NCBI GenBank assembly: GCA_022818135.1
Contig: JAFMSR010000015.1
Location: 26,487,553-26,551,552, forward strand
DNA length: 64,000 bases
DNA from: Saxidomus purpurata
Taxonomy: Eukaryota; Mollusca; Bivalvia; Venerida; Veneridae
Reading direction: 5' to 3'
Shown: one piece after another, positions 23,921 through 35,000 of the stretch
Layout: each line of letters starts with the position of its first letter
How positions within the stretch are numbered: position 1 is the first letter of the stretch
Notes under the pieces: model-generated
What the model saw: the letters and a program-made list of their open reading frames with translations, nothing else
Database searches by the model: none
Told to the model about the DNA's origin: nothing
Program-made: the position numbers and the translations under genes

Positions 23921-26900
23921 GTACTGCATTTATTGGTGGTAAATATAAAATATGTTACGGTGGTGTCCTTATCAAGCAAAGGTTATGATGACTCTGGTTA
24001 AGGTCGCAGTTGGTGACCTAAATACAAGGAAATCTAGTGGACTGTACTGGTCCAAATAAAATAAACTGCGGAAATGATTCAACAAGCTGCAGTAAACAAA
24101 CCTAGAAAAAATGGAAAAATGTAAACAAACCTGGAACTTATATAATCACTTCATGTTATAACTTTAATTTTACAGATACTGAAATAGATCTTGTATTAAT
24201 TATTGACAGTAGCGTTATGGCGCCTCACATGTTTGGGGTTGAAACCTTACTTATTTACCTCGGAGCTATTTGTGTACCCTCTGTCTACTGAGTACACATA
24301 AGTTGAACACATTTTAGGAGTAACCGTATTTTGTTTGAATCTCGAATAAATGCTAATCAACACTATAATTCACTTAATTAAACACGTTTGTTACATTCAT
24401 TGTCTTAAGGCATTTCTAACATAACATTATAAAGTGGAATATCTTTTACGACCTCTTTGATGCAAACGAAGTAGAATGGGCGGATAGCAATTTCATCATT
24501 ATCGTTATTCAATGAGAGAGATGATCAGGGAGGGAATTTAAAATACTTTTAAAAGCAGCGTGATGTTCAAAGAATCAGAGAGAAATAGCGCGATATCTCT
24601 CCGGGACATGCTGGCGATATACGCACTTTCATGAAATACAGTTATTCTATTTATGATGCGCAAAATCGTGAATTTCTGCGCAAATTCTTTTTGCCTTAAA
24701 CTGTTCATTTTATGGTTCAAACAAGTAAACAAACAAAGCAATTAATATATTTTTCATTTGTTGATTATTATTGCACCCTTGCACTGATCCTGCTGTCTAG
24801 CGAACCTCTCCAAAAACCGCCTTTATGTGTTTTCTTATATCAAGTTTATCAATTAAGAAGTTCATCCCTAATTATGCTTTTGTCGTCAGTGAATCATCAT
24901 CCCAATGAGCACGTTTACTCTCTTTAAAGATACACATCAAATAAAGGTAGTGTCGTACTCTGTAACCGGAAGTTTTACAAGTAGTCACGTGACTAGAACA
25001 TGGTTCCCGGCTTGTGGTAGGTTAATAGACAGAAACGGCTACGGTTACGGAACTATAAAACGAACGTATAAAACAGATGTTGGCTGCAAATTGAACGGTA
25101 ATAAAACTAACAGCCTGAAATAAGTTCCAACGGGGTTAAGACGAAAAAACCTTCAATAACTTGTATACATAACAAAAACATCATGGATATACAAAAGATA
25201 TGCTTTGTCTGCATTTTTAAGGTAGGGAAAATTCTTATTTCTGCACTTGAAAAACATAAGTAAAATTCTTATATTAAAATGTATGTTTGTAAAAATGTAA
25301 TTGTACGATCTTTGTTGATAAAAAAAAAATTAACAACACAACTGAAATGTGATAGCAAATGTTATCTATTTATTTCTTCGCTAAATTTAAGCAGCAAAAT
25401 TAAAGTCGCTACCTTTGTCAATATTTTGTACGACACAGCATACGTTGGGTACGTTTCTGGGTGAATGGAAAGAGAACACCTTAAACGCAAATGGAAAAAT
25501 ATTGGTATATCAAAATTAGACACGGTTTTATGCATTTTCGTTTTGTATAAGTTGCATATCGTAGTAGAGATACGCCAGCGATTGTTTTTGTGTGATAATT
25601 ACAGGGAGTTAAACCGTAATTTATATGTATATTTCTTGATAAGGAACTGTTCACTGCCAGTGTTCTATTCTAATGGCATCGTGATAAAAATGTTCGACTA
25701 AAGTGGCGTCTGTATAACACTGTAAAATATAGACGGGGTCGTCAACACCAGGCCCCGTGCTTGTAAAACACTTCCCATGCTCAACTGAGTTTGAGCACAA
25801 AATGATTTTTATTATAAAACATTATAAGAAACAAAAGAGATATAGTTTTAAAGTCATTTAAAATATTTACGGAAACCCTGTTTGACATTTTTATAAAGAA
25901 TTTAAAGCATATATGAAACCTCTGAGCATTAAATTCTGTTTAGAGCAAAAAAAAAACAAAACAAACCTGTTTTATAAGCGCATGGCCAGAACACCAGAGG
26001 TAGAGCACGATAAAAAAATGGCGAAACAACGAACAACACGACAAAATTATTTGTTATGTTGTCACCCCTGTCGTGTTAAATTGGCACTATCTATATATAG
26101 TGTCGCTGTTTCGCGTTTGCGGTGTCGTTGCTTCGCGTTTGCATTGTTGTTGTATTGGCGACCCTGCCTTAATGAAAACCCAACAATACCGAAATTTAAA
26201 ACAGAAATTGCAGCACACACAAAACTGACTGTAAAAGGTCGATCGCACACTAAATAGAGAAAAAAACACTAGAACATGTAAAAAAAAACTTGCCTTCATT
26301 TTCTAAAAGTTTCAAAGACTAAATTGGAAGTCAACACTTGTCTGCATCAGTTGGCGGACAAAAACTGTTTAGGGGGCATTATGAGTTCACTGTGCATTTG
26401 TCTTAATTGCTACGCATACAAAATAATTAAATCATTTAATTTCATTCGTGATTGCAAAGTTTAACATCTCTCTGACTCAGTTTGCGTCCATTCTTACTAG
26501 ATATTTGAGTGTCAGACAAAACATGACTAATTTAAAATGTTTCTTGAACATGATGTGATGCTGTATATGCTTGTAACCTTGTAAGTACATATCTATTAAC
26601 TCATCCCTACCAAACAAGAGCAAAACAATCACGGATCTTTGAGAAGGTCAGCTTTAGTTCAAAACCGGAAGTACTTAGTGAGTCACCCGTTTGAAGATCC
26701 ACCGGAAGTGATCATACTTACTTTTAAGTGTTTTCGTATGACGTAACGAGAGTGTCTTCTCATAACAAATCAGTCGTGTAAAATAGTTCATTAACACTTA
26801 CTGATTAATGTATTAAAACAGATTGTTTCACGTTTACATTGTTGAAACAATAAACTTAACTTTGCGGCTACAAGATGAGAGTGTATAAGGACTTGCGGTG

Positions 26901-27060
26901 TAGATCAGTTAAACACTTCAGCTTTTATGACGTGTGTATATATATATAACAATTAGTGATAGACCGCGTCTGCTGCATCAGTAAAGATCAAAGACTTGGC
27001 TTACAACTGTCATATTCAAACTGAGAAGGATCTCAAGATTTTAAACTTTAATATAAATGA
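23921..27060. other. Intergenic, no gene supported
   Basis: Several open frames of 60-114 codons exist (for example 24905-25123, 25465-25701 and 25913-26257 on the plus strand). None shows a domain, a signal peptide with a matching downstream exon, or the composition contrast seen for the exons at 31869-46039. Around 26030-26080 there is a short imperfect hairpin (aacacgaca ... tgtcgtgtt). Confidence 0.45.
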
Positions 27061-27442
27061 GTTTTGTGTCGCCCTTTCGGAGAAAATGCAATACATAAGG
27101 ATCGCTTTGTCCGTCGGTCCGTCCGTACGTCACTAAAACTTAACGTTGGCTATAACTTTGCCATTTCTTAAGATTTCTTCATCGATCTGTCAAATTGTAT
27201 TGCTTATGGCAAAATGGTCGTGATGCCGCCACATTGTGTAGGTCAAGGTTATATTTTACAGAGGTATGCCCCTTTTTGTTTTTAGATTTTTTTCACGAAA
27301 TTTTTTATTATGCTGACAAAAAACAAGTGTTCTACTGAACACCAATCGACTTTTTATTAAGTTTTATTTCGGCAAGACAGCTTTTTCACGCTTATTCTCC
27401 AAAACATTAATCAATATTTAGCTCAATTCGGCAGGTACATAT

Positions 27443-27592
27443 TCGACCATGTCTCTTTATGTGAGAAAATTGGCAGTTTCTCACGGGGGTTAGGAGTCTA
27501 GTACTGGTTCTTCCCAGGAACAGTAAACTGCCCGCCTGTTAAAATGAGCAAACTACGGTAAAAAGGGGCGTTAAACTCCCATAACAGCAACA
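27443..27592 (+). mobile_element. SINE family 2, headless copy
   Basis: Shares with the fuller copy at 37797-38032 the blocks 'tgtctctttatgtgagaaaa', 'taggagtctagtactggtt', 'cccaggaacagtaaactgcc' and the 'aaatga.caaactacg' segment. The tRNA-like head is missing. A minus-strand reading frame across it is a by-product of the element. Confidence 0.7.
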
Positions 27593-27814
27593 AGTTTACT
27601 GGGATTTTATTCCATATCTGAGTAACACTACTAGTACTTGAGAAAACCTTTTGTTTGAAAGCCGCTTGAACTCCTAGAACAAACCACGCTGATTGTGTTA
27701 TCAAAAATGTAATATTATTTCTCACACGATTGTCAACTAAAGCAACTGAATGAACACATAAAATATATGTTTTGATTCAGATATTTTTAAGTATTAAATA
27801 GAACCTGTACCATC

Positions 27815-27895
27815 ATCGGTCATCACGACCAGGCGTGAATCGAACCCAAATCGCTCCTTATCTGACAACTTATTCGTGGAACCTGTATTGTGTCA
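27815..27895 (-). mobile_element. tRNA-like / SINE-head fragment
   Basis: Minus-strand GGGTTCGATTCACGCC is a B-box followed by a tRNA-like 3' end. The 5' half is too diverged to fold. Probably a decayed SINE head. Confidence 0.3.
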
Positions 27896-30010
27896 ATGGC
27901 TTACTATAACCACAATTTACAAAGAAAATAATTTTGAACCTGGGAAAATAATTCTGTGTTCAGGTTTCGACACTGATATTGTCTTCTTGAAGTCAATGAC
28001 TCACTTGCACTCTGTTTGTTTTAACCTCTTGGCCTTCTGTTTCATATCGTCTGCTAACTGTTTTTCAAGAGATTGTGTTTCGTAGTAATCTGTGCAACTC
28101 TAGAAAATTATGACGAATTGGGTTATTAGGTTGAAAAAAGTAGTCTGCACTAAGATTATCGGATTAACAGTTTTTCAAAGCTGAGAGCATCAGCAGCGTG
28201 TGTTTGATGGCTGGCATTAGTTCAAGAGAGGACGAATATTTACGTCAGACCATGAAAGTATGAGTAAGACAGAAACAAAAAACAATGTGAAAAATAAACT
28301 TATGTTTATCGGTCTAAATTAATGTCGAAATCAAAGTACATTGTATTAAAACAAAAGAAACTCTGTGAGGTGGCAAGGTATATATGTGTGCGTTGGGTGT
28401 ATCTCACTTGAGAGATGTGTAAAGGGATAGACAGACCGTTAATGTGGAACATGCATGTTCAAAGTGCAGCAGACTATTGCTTGTACATACATGTGTATGC
28501 TCCGATAATATAATAATGTATGATTATCGGCTTTGTTCGGACTATTTAACCCTAACTAATTCACTTTCGTTTAACACCGCAATGCTGGATATTTATTTCC
28601 GGATCCTTTCGCGAGATCAACCATCTGTTAAGATACAATGAAAATTATGTATAAAATGTAAGACGTAGACACATTTTTAGTAATTAATTCTTACAGGATT
28701 TTATGAACTTTGAAACTACTCATCTGTTATAGTTACACTCTAACTACATTGTACAGGAAATGAAACGATTTAGAAACGAAAAGTAGGTAGAATAGACCAC
28801 AATTAAAATTAGCTTTACCAAGAAAGATTTCTTACCGGTGGAAATGACCTTTATTTGTACTAAACACATTTCTAACTCAGCTTTTAAAATCGATGTACAT
28901 CTTCGAAATATAGAGCAGTATTGTTTTCAATACTATTGCAAAAAATAAGAAAAGCTTTCTGGCAACTCTTTTTGGCAAAGAAACGATTTGCATACAAAAG
29001 AAATGAATATGTTGACATTGTTTGAGAGTGAATAGAACATGATTCAATCATTATCCTAACATTAGAATAAGTTAAGAATATCAGTAATTTCAAAGAGATC
29101 CTGGAACCTAAAGTTTCCCTCAGCTTACTTCCATGTTGTACTTTATTGCAACTCTGTCGGTCTTCTAATAGAACATGTATTAGTATTTTAAATGACTTAG
29201 ACACCGCTGTCATCAAACAAGGTACATTTGTAAACTATAAGGACCCACCGTGTCAAACACAACAAATATATATATATTGTATCTCAACTTAAATGAAATT
29301 TTTACCATACAAAATATAAAAGGTCTTGCTATGTCAGTACAATGAAGTGAATATGCCCCTAGTCTCAAGATTTAAAAGTGCGAAATCCTACACGCCTTGG
29401 CCTAGAAATATTACAACAAAAGCCAACAGATGTCAAGGTTGTTTAAACCCAGGACGTGGGAATTTCTCTACAGTTCATCAGTGACGTAATCACATTAACG
29501 CCGTCTGGTGAAATGATTTTCTGGCAAATACCTTTGTTCTGTACTCACCTGGCACATTTACAAGCGCAATTGTTTGTAAAACATACAGCTGTGGTTAACC
29601 GCATGTTAATATATTGTGTTTTTGTCTCCCAGCTGCGGCGATCCCTACAAGAGAGATTTTACAGTGTAGACTTTTTGCTTTAGAAGTTTGAATTCTGAGC
29701 TTTTTGTCTAAATAACAAAACTAACCAGATTATTATGAAATAACGCCTACTTGTGTTTTTTTCCAGTACCGAAATTCTAGTAATTGATAATGTTTTTGCA
29801 CATTCATATGGAAATAAATCCGTTTGTGATGTATGTTAAAAAACGTGTGTTCGCTTACGTTTATTTTATCGTCATTGTTGTTGTTCTCAGATTAGTCTGT
29901 CCTCCACATAATACTTGAAGACATCATTATCATAATGGCAAACCATGATAATACCTTGGATATATAGATGTCGAAGTCTAATGAGGAAACAAAATATAAC
30001 ATTAAAATTA
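27896..30010. other. Intergenic, no gene supported
   Basis: AT-rich sequence with short frames on both strands (for example 28884-29216 on the minus strand and 29456-29683 on the plus strand). None shows motifs that I can name. Confidence 0.45.
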
Positions 30011-30013
30011 CAT

Positions 30014-30130
30014 GTTGTACCTCCTCATATAACACCAGTACTGGGTTTTTTCCCAGGAAGCGGACTCGAGACTGACTCGATAAGCTTCAAGTTTTCTTCA
30101 CAATCGAGCTTAAATTAATAAGTATAAATA
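30014..30130 (+). mobile_element. 5'-truncated SINE, family 1
   Basis: Core 'aggaagcggactcgag' then 'actgactcgataagctt' and 'cttcacaatcgagcttaaat', ending 'aataagtataaa'. Same family as 7264-7390 and 53219-53411. Confidence 0.8.
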
Positions 30131-30278
30131 AATTTTTTTAAACCAAACTACCATTATAGGAGGCTGTGTGAAATGTCGACCCGGGGACATTGTCGTTAGT
30201 GCATGTTCTTACCGTTTTTGTGCTGTCGGATACACTTACACATAATAAATAAAGACCCAGTCGCAACACACGTGTATA

Positions 30279-31495
30279 TGGAAGCCTTGGAGGGCCACTT
30301 TTGAGTTTCGACTTACGGGTGTTTTTGACTTTTAAGTTATGACTTTCAACTTTTTGACTTTTGACTTATGACTGCTACTTTCAGACACTTTAAGAGGAAT
30401 GGTACTGCATAAAAGCATAATGATCTGCTGTGACAATATAAACTGAGATTCGAACCTGTATTAAGGTTTTAAAATCATGTTTGTGCGTAGCACTGTAAAC
30501 TTGTTTGCTGTAAATAAATGAACTAAGTTACTTTTTGTCTTTGTCATTTATTTTAGTATCAATGAGCCGTGACGGCGCGTCAGGAGGCGACCTGGGAGCC
30601 TCCGCAGGAGCGGCGACGCACTCGGCTCGGGAGGCCTTGTGGGTGTCCTCTTTCTTTAAATAATAATAATAATAATAATAATAATAATCTCTTTATTTAG
30701 AAGCTAGCTCATTAGCATAATGTACATAAAGCAACATTTTCTTATCTACCATGAGACCTTCTTTTTAACAATGATAATATACAATTGAGAATTTTCTTAA
30801 GCGGGGGCTGGGGACTTGCCCCCAGGCGTCAAGCCAACTATGAAGGAACTGTAAAAAAATTGATTTTTTTTTGTTGCTTTGGTAACTTTAAAAAAATACT
30901 TTTTATGTTTTTTGTATCTATATGTTAATATCACAAGGTATACCGAAGGAAATTAAAGTGCTGTAATATGTATAGTATATTGTTTTTGTTGGTCCTCAGT
31001 AGCAGGTTCCTAGTACTACCTGAACCTGCCGCTGAAGGTCCTCAGTGAGGACCGTGTATAGGGTTAGGGTTAGGGTTAGGGTTAGGGTTAGGATTAGGGT
31101 TTCTTTTTTCATAAGTGATAAGTAATAAGTCAAAGTAAAGTCAAAAGTGATAAGTAATAGTCAAAAGTAATAAGTCAAAAGTCAAAAGTCAAAAGTCAAA
31201 AGTAATAAGTCATAAATCATAAGTAATAAGTAAAAGTCAAAACAAAAGCGTGTTAAACACGTTTTATTTTGTTCTATTGACACAAATGATGTAACTTTTT
31301 ATATATATATAATTGATTTTATTAAAATCTTTTAAATGAAATTGTATTTATTGAGTGTTGACGTGTTTATATTGTTTTAATAAAAACCCAAAGGGCACGG
31401 TTCTAGTCTAGTCAAAAAAGTACGGCGTACAAAGTATAAGTCAAAAGAAAAACACCCGCAAGTCGAAACTCAAAAGTGGCCCTCCAAGGCTTCCA
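30279..31495 (-). mobile_element. Non-autonomous TIR transposon, copy B (inverted relative to copy A)
   Basis: TGGAAGCCTTGGAGGGCC at the left end and its complement at the right, with TIRs of about 43 bp. The flanks carry an exact 8-bp duplication, CACGTGTA, at 30269-30276 and 31496-31503. A TA lies between the left copy and the TIR, so the duplication could also be read as 10 bp with two mismatches. The same internal landmarks as copy A occur in reverse order: GC-rich block (about 30565-30650), a TAA microsatellite (about 30660-30690), the 'ggtcctcagtgaggacc' palindrome, and a GGGTTA array at about 31056-31100. There is no transposase. The well-kept duplication suggests a fairly recent insertion. 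Confidence 0.9.
31056..31100. repeat. Telomere-like TTAGGG array inside copy B
   Basis: About five to seven GGGTTA units, the last ones slightly degenerate. They lie inside the transposon and match the shorter CCCTAA run of copy A. Confidence 0.85.
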
Positions 31496-31575
31496 CACGT
31501 GTACTAAGCTTTCCATAGCACATTGTCTCTCGTTATTTAAACCGTGTGGTTCATAACTACATGGAAGCATATACT

Positions 31576-31804
31576 CAGTTCCAAAAGAAAGTGTGCACTT
31601 TGTTTTTCTGTGATTTTTCTGAAAGCCTATATATTTCGTACCAAAACTCAGATCTGTTTACGTACAATATGGCTAACATTTTAGATTTTGCAATCGATCG
31701 ATGACAAATACACATGAGATATAGTGTGCGAAAATTGAAGCCGATACGTCTGCTAAATATTGAAATATTTAAAATTAAGAAGTGCACACTTTCTTTTGGA
31801 ACTG
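31576..31804. mobile_element. Small foldback element with perfect 25-bp inverted ends
   Basis: The sequence CAGTTCCAAAAGAAAGTGTG plus five more bases (31576-31600) is repeated as an exact reverse complement at 31780-31804, enclosing 179 bp of AT-rich DNA. No target duplication is obvious. It ends 64 bp before the first visible astacin exon, so it lies in the intron or upstream region of that gene. A MITE is the likeliest explanation. Confidence 0.6.
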
Positions 31805-31868
31805 TGTGTTTATATCAATCTTTTGCACCCACCATACATGGCTAAAATATGTTCGTATTTTGTTCCAG

Positions 31869-32019
31869 ATTATCGTGTTACTACGCCTGTCAGCAGCACA
31901 GGTGCTGAAAGAAGAGCTTGTGAAGTATAAAATAGATCCACTCAGTTTTAACGGAACGGAGCAATATTCAGACCTCACAATAGATCAGATAATAATGAGA
32001 GCAAGCGGGGGATCAGGAA
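31869..32019 (+). CDS. Astacin gene, first visible exon: signal-peptide end and propeptide start
   Basis: Follows a TTCCAG acceptor and opens in phase 0 with IIVLLRLSAAQVLKEELV, a hydrophobic stretch ending in a small-residue cleavage context (SAAQ), then charged propeptide sequence. No in-frame ATG precedes it before a stop, so the Met is in an earlier exon. The donor A|GTAAGT at 32020 is the first of three tandem copies. Ends in phase 1. Confidence 0.75.
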
Positions 32020-35000
32020 GTAAGTGATATAGTAGAGCAAGGCATGAAGTAAGTGATATAGTAGAGCAAGGCATGAAGTAAGTGATATAGTAGAGCAAGG
32101 CATATAGAATGATACGTATTAAGTGTAATATAACAAAGAGCAAGGGAATGAAGCGGTGTTTGGCGGGATAGTGGTGGTAGTTAGGAGGCTCTGTGGTCGA
32201 GTGGTTGAAATTGCCACTGGAAGCGAGACGGGAAATTGCCAATGGAAGCGAGACGGTTCCGTAGTCGAGTGGTTGAATGCCACTGGAAGCGAGACAGTTC
32301 CGTAGTCGAGTGATTGAATTTGCAATTGGAAGCGAGACGGTTCTGTAGTCGAGCCAGTGGTTGCAAACGCTTCTGGTTGAATCAGATGTTTTTATGAGAA
32401 AGCTATCAGGTTAGCTCTCACCAGGTTGAAGGCTCTACTTTGTTGCCTAAACCTGTGCTGAAGTCGTACTATTACGCTTCAGGTGCTCCTTCCACCAAAG
32501 AAATGTGTTTGTACATTCGTGTCTCAATGGCTGTCAATGGTTTACAGACGGTGATGGAAGTCAGTGTAAAACAAATTGAAAAACAGGGTTAATAAACCTC
32601 TTTTAGAATTAGTTTATATTATAGAATGTGCAGCAGAGATATGATCTGATAAACTTCTGCATGAAATTTCTTGAGAGTTGCCAGCTTTCGTATTTTACTA
32701 ATGTAAGTAGTATGTGAATGTTGAATACAACGGTCACCTCCAACCGGCGGTTTCGTGGTTGTAAATCAGACAGACCATCGTCTATGCATTTGCATTCTGT
32801 AATTACAGGCTAACCGGTAGTTTTTTATTGTGAAAAGGTATATATATATATACATCTTTGAAACGGGTTATAAGCTGATGAAATAAACAATTACACTCTT
32901 TCTTTTCAGTGGCCCAGAACCTGGTATTGGGTGACGACGGTACTATACTAGCAGAACTGGACATGAGACTAACCCAGGATCAGTTCTTTAGTCTATATGA
33001 GCAGCCTTCAAATTTAATGTATGACTGCGTTTACACTTATATTAATGTACTTAAGAGGTTTTTGTACATATTCAAACTCATTTATTTTGATACAACAGTC
33101 TTTTAAAGATATATATCAGCCGTTTACAGCAGGTCGCTAGTAATATTTTCTACTGAATTAGAATTAGATTAAAATGTCACATATAGTACGTTGATTCAGT
33201 CTTATTTTGAATGGAATAATTCCATAAACAGTAAATTAGAGCGTTGCAGAAAACATCAAACGTACTCAGTACCGATGTGGACATTTACATTGAATGAAAT
33301 CATGACTGTGAGGTTCCTTTATACTATTTCAACTTAATGATTTCACGACTTTCATTTCACGAAGTCATGACTTTATTAAGGAATAAAACTTCATGAAGTT
33401 TAAGATTTAATTAAACAAAACTCTTGAACGTAACAGATATTGGTATCAAAATGTGTGAATGTCCTCACCGGATTTTCGTAAAAAAAAAACACTGCGCAAG
33501 TTTATGTGTAGTTACCGATCTGAGTTACACATATTGTGTTTCGATGCCTTTGGTTTACTTTGTTTTAATGATAAGTTATTGATATGCTTTAGATCTATAT
33601 TTGACCAAGTTCACTCATTTGTTGTAGTCAAGCTCATGCTCCGCCAAGAGGAAAGCGCCGAGCATACAGAAAACTACTCAGAGAGTCCAAAAAACAATCG
33701 AAGAGGACCAAAAGAAAAGCTATCCGAAATCTCGGCCTAAGATGGACCGAGGGCATCGTACCATACAAATTCGTACCCGGACACTTCCGTAAGGTTTTAT
33801 ATCATGTAACATGTTGAGGTAGTCGTGATGGAGTTACCTCCCTTGCACCTGGTATAGCTGAATGTCCGACCATACCCTTCATACTTTATGATTACCTGAT
33901 ATAAATAATACGAGATTACATGTACATACTGAAGGAACGAAGGAACAATCTGTACGTCAATCTGTCCTTCCGTCTGTCCGTCTGTCCGTCTGTCCGTCCG
34001 TCCGTCCATCCCTCTTTTGTGTGGAGCACAACTTGAAAAGTCTTAATTTTTATGCTAATTAATTTTTCTTCTCGATTGTGAAACAAGTTCTTACAAATTA
34101 TATTAACCGCTCTGCCCAAACCTCGCATAGAGAGAGAGAGGCAATGCAAAATTATTATTTCTTGCCTACATACACTATCACTACTTTGCACTAGCAGGGA
34201 TCGAACTCCGGAAATTCATTAATCCTTGGGCGAACGCGCTATCACTGCGCCAAGGCAACTCGAAAAGTCTTGAAGGGAATCAATGGCTATACTTTATATA
34301 TTGATACAGCAGAATGAGAGAAAGTGCATCTTGTACAAGAATCATTACTGTATATGTATTAGTTTAGGAGTTACTTCCCTTTGGTACTTTTTCTTATGCG
34401 GACCGTAACTCAAAAAGTATTGAAGTGAATACTTCGTATTTTGATGGTAGACAATAAGGGAAAGTGCAGTGCACAAGACCGTAACTCTAGCTTCTTTATT
34501 TTGAGAGTTACTGTTCTTAGTTATTTTTTCTTATGAGGACCATTACTCAACAAAAATGGAAGGAAATCAATTGAGATTTATATAAAAGTGGAGAGCAAAG
34601 TGCGAAAGTGCAACGACACAAACCATAACTGTAAGTTAACTGATTTGAGAGTCAATGTCCGTAGTTATTTTTTCTTGTTAGGAACATAACTCAAAAAGTA
34701 TTGAAGGAAATGAATTGAAACATGCTAGGAGAGAAAGAACACTCACCCTGGTTTCAGTTATTTTAGAAAATATGCCAAAGTTGTTTAAAATTAATTAAGA
34801 GAATTAAAGGAACCATGCATTGAAATAAGTGTTGTTGTTTTTCAAATCTCGAAGGGCACATACCAATTTATAAGGAAAGTTGTTGTTCCTGAAGTTAATG
34901 AAATAATCGTGTCTGGTTCCCTGAATTTTCAGAGGATAAAGAGAAGTACATGATACGAAGTGCAATGACTGAATGGGAAAAGTATACGTGTCTGAAATTC

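Noticed and set aside
25913..26257. 114-codon plus frame with opposing minus frames
   Set aside because: Composition is low-complexity and open on several frames. No domain or exon borders seen.
31056..31100. Chromosome-end telomere or fusion scar
   Set aside because: The TTAGGG run is short and lies at the same internal position in both copies of a transposon, so it belongs to the element.
33459..33740. 93-codon plus frame overlapping the astacin exon at 33628
   Set aside because: Reads the exon in the wrong frame and continues into the intron. The correct frame gives the conserved astacin start.
33797..34191. Minus frames rich in Asp-Gly-Arg-Thr
   Set aside because: Translation of the CTGTCCGT microsatellite in an intron.
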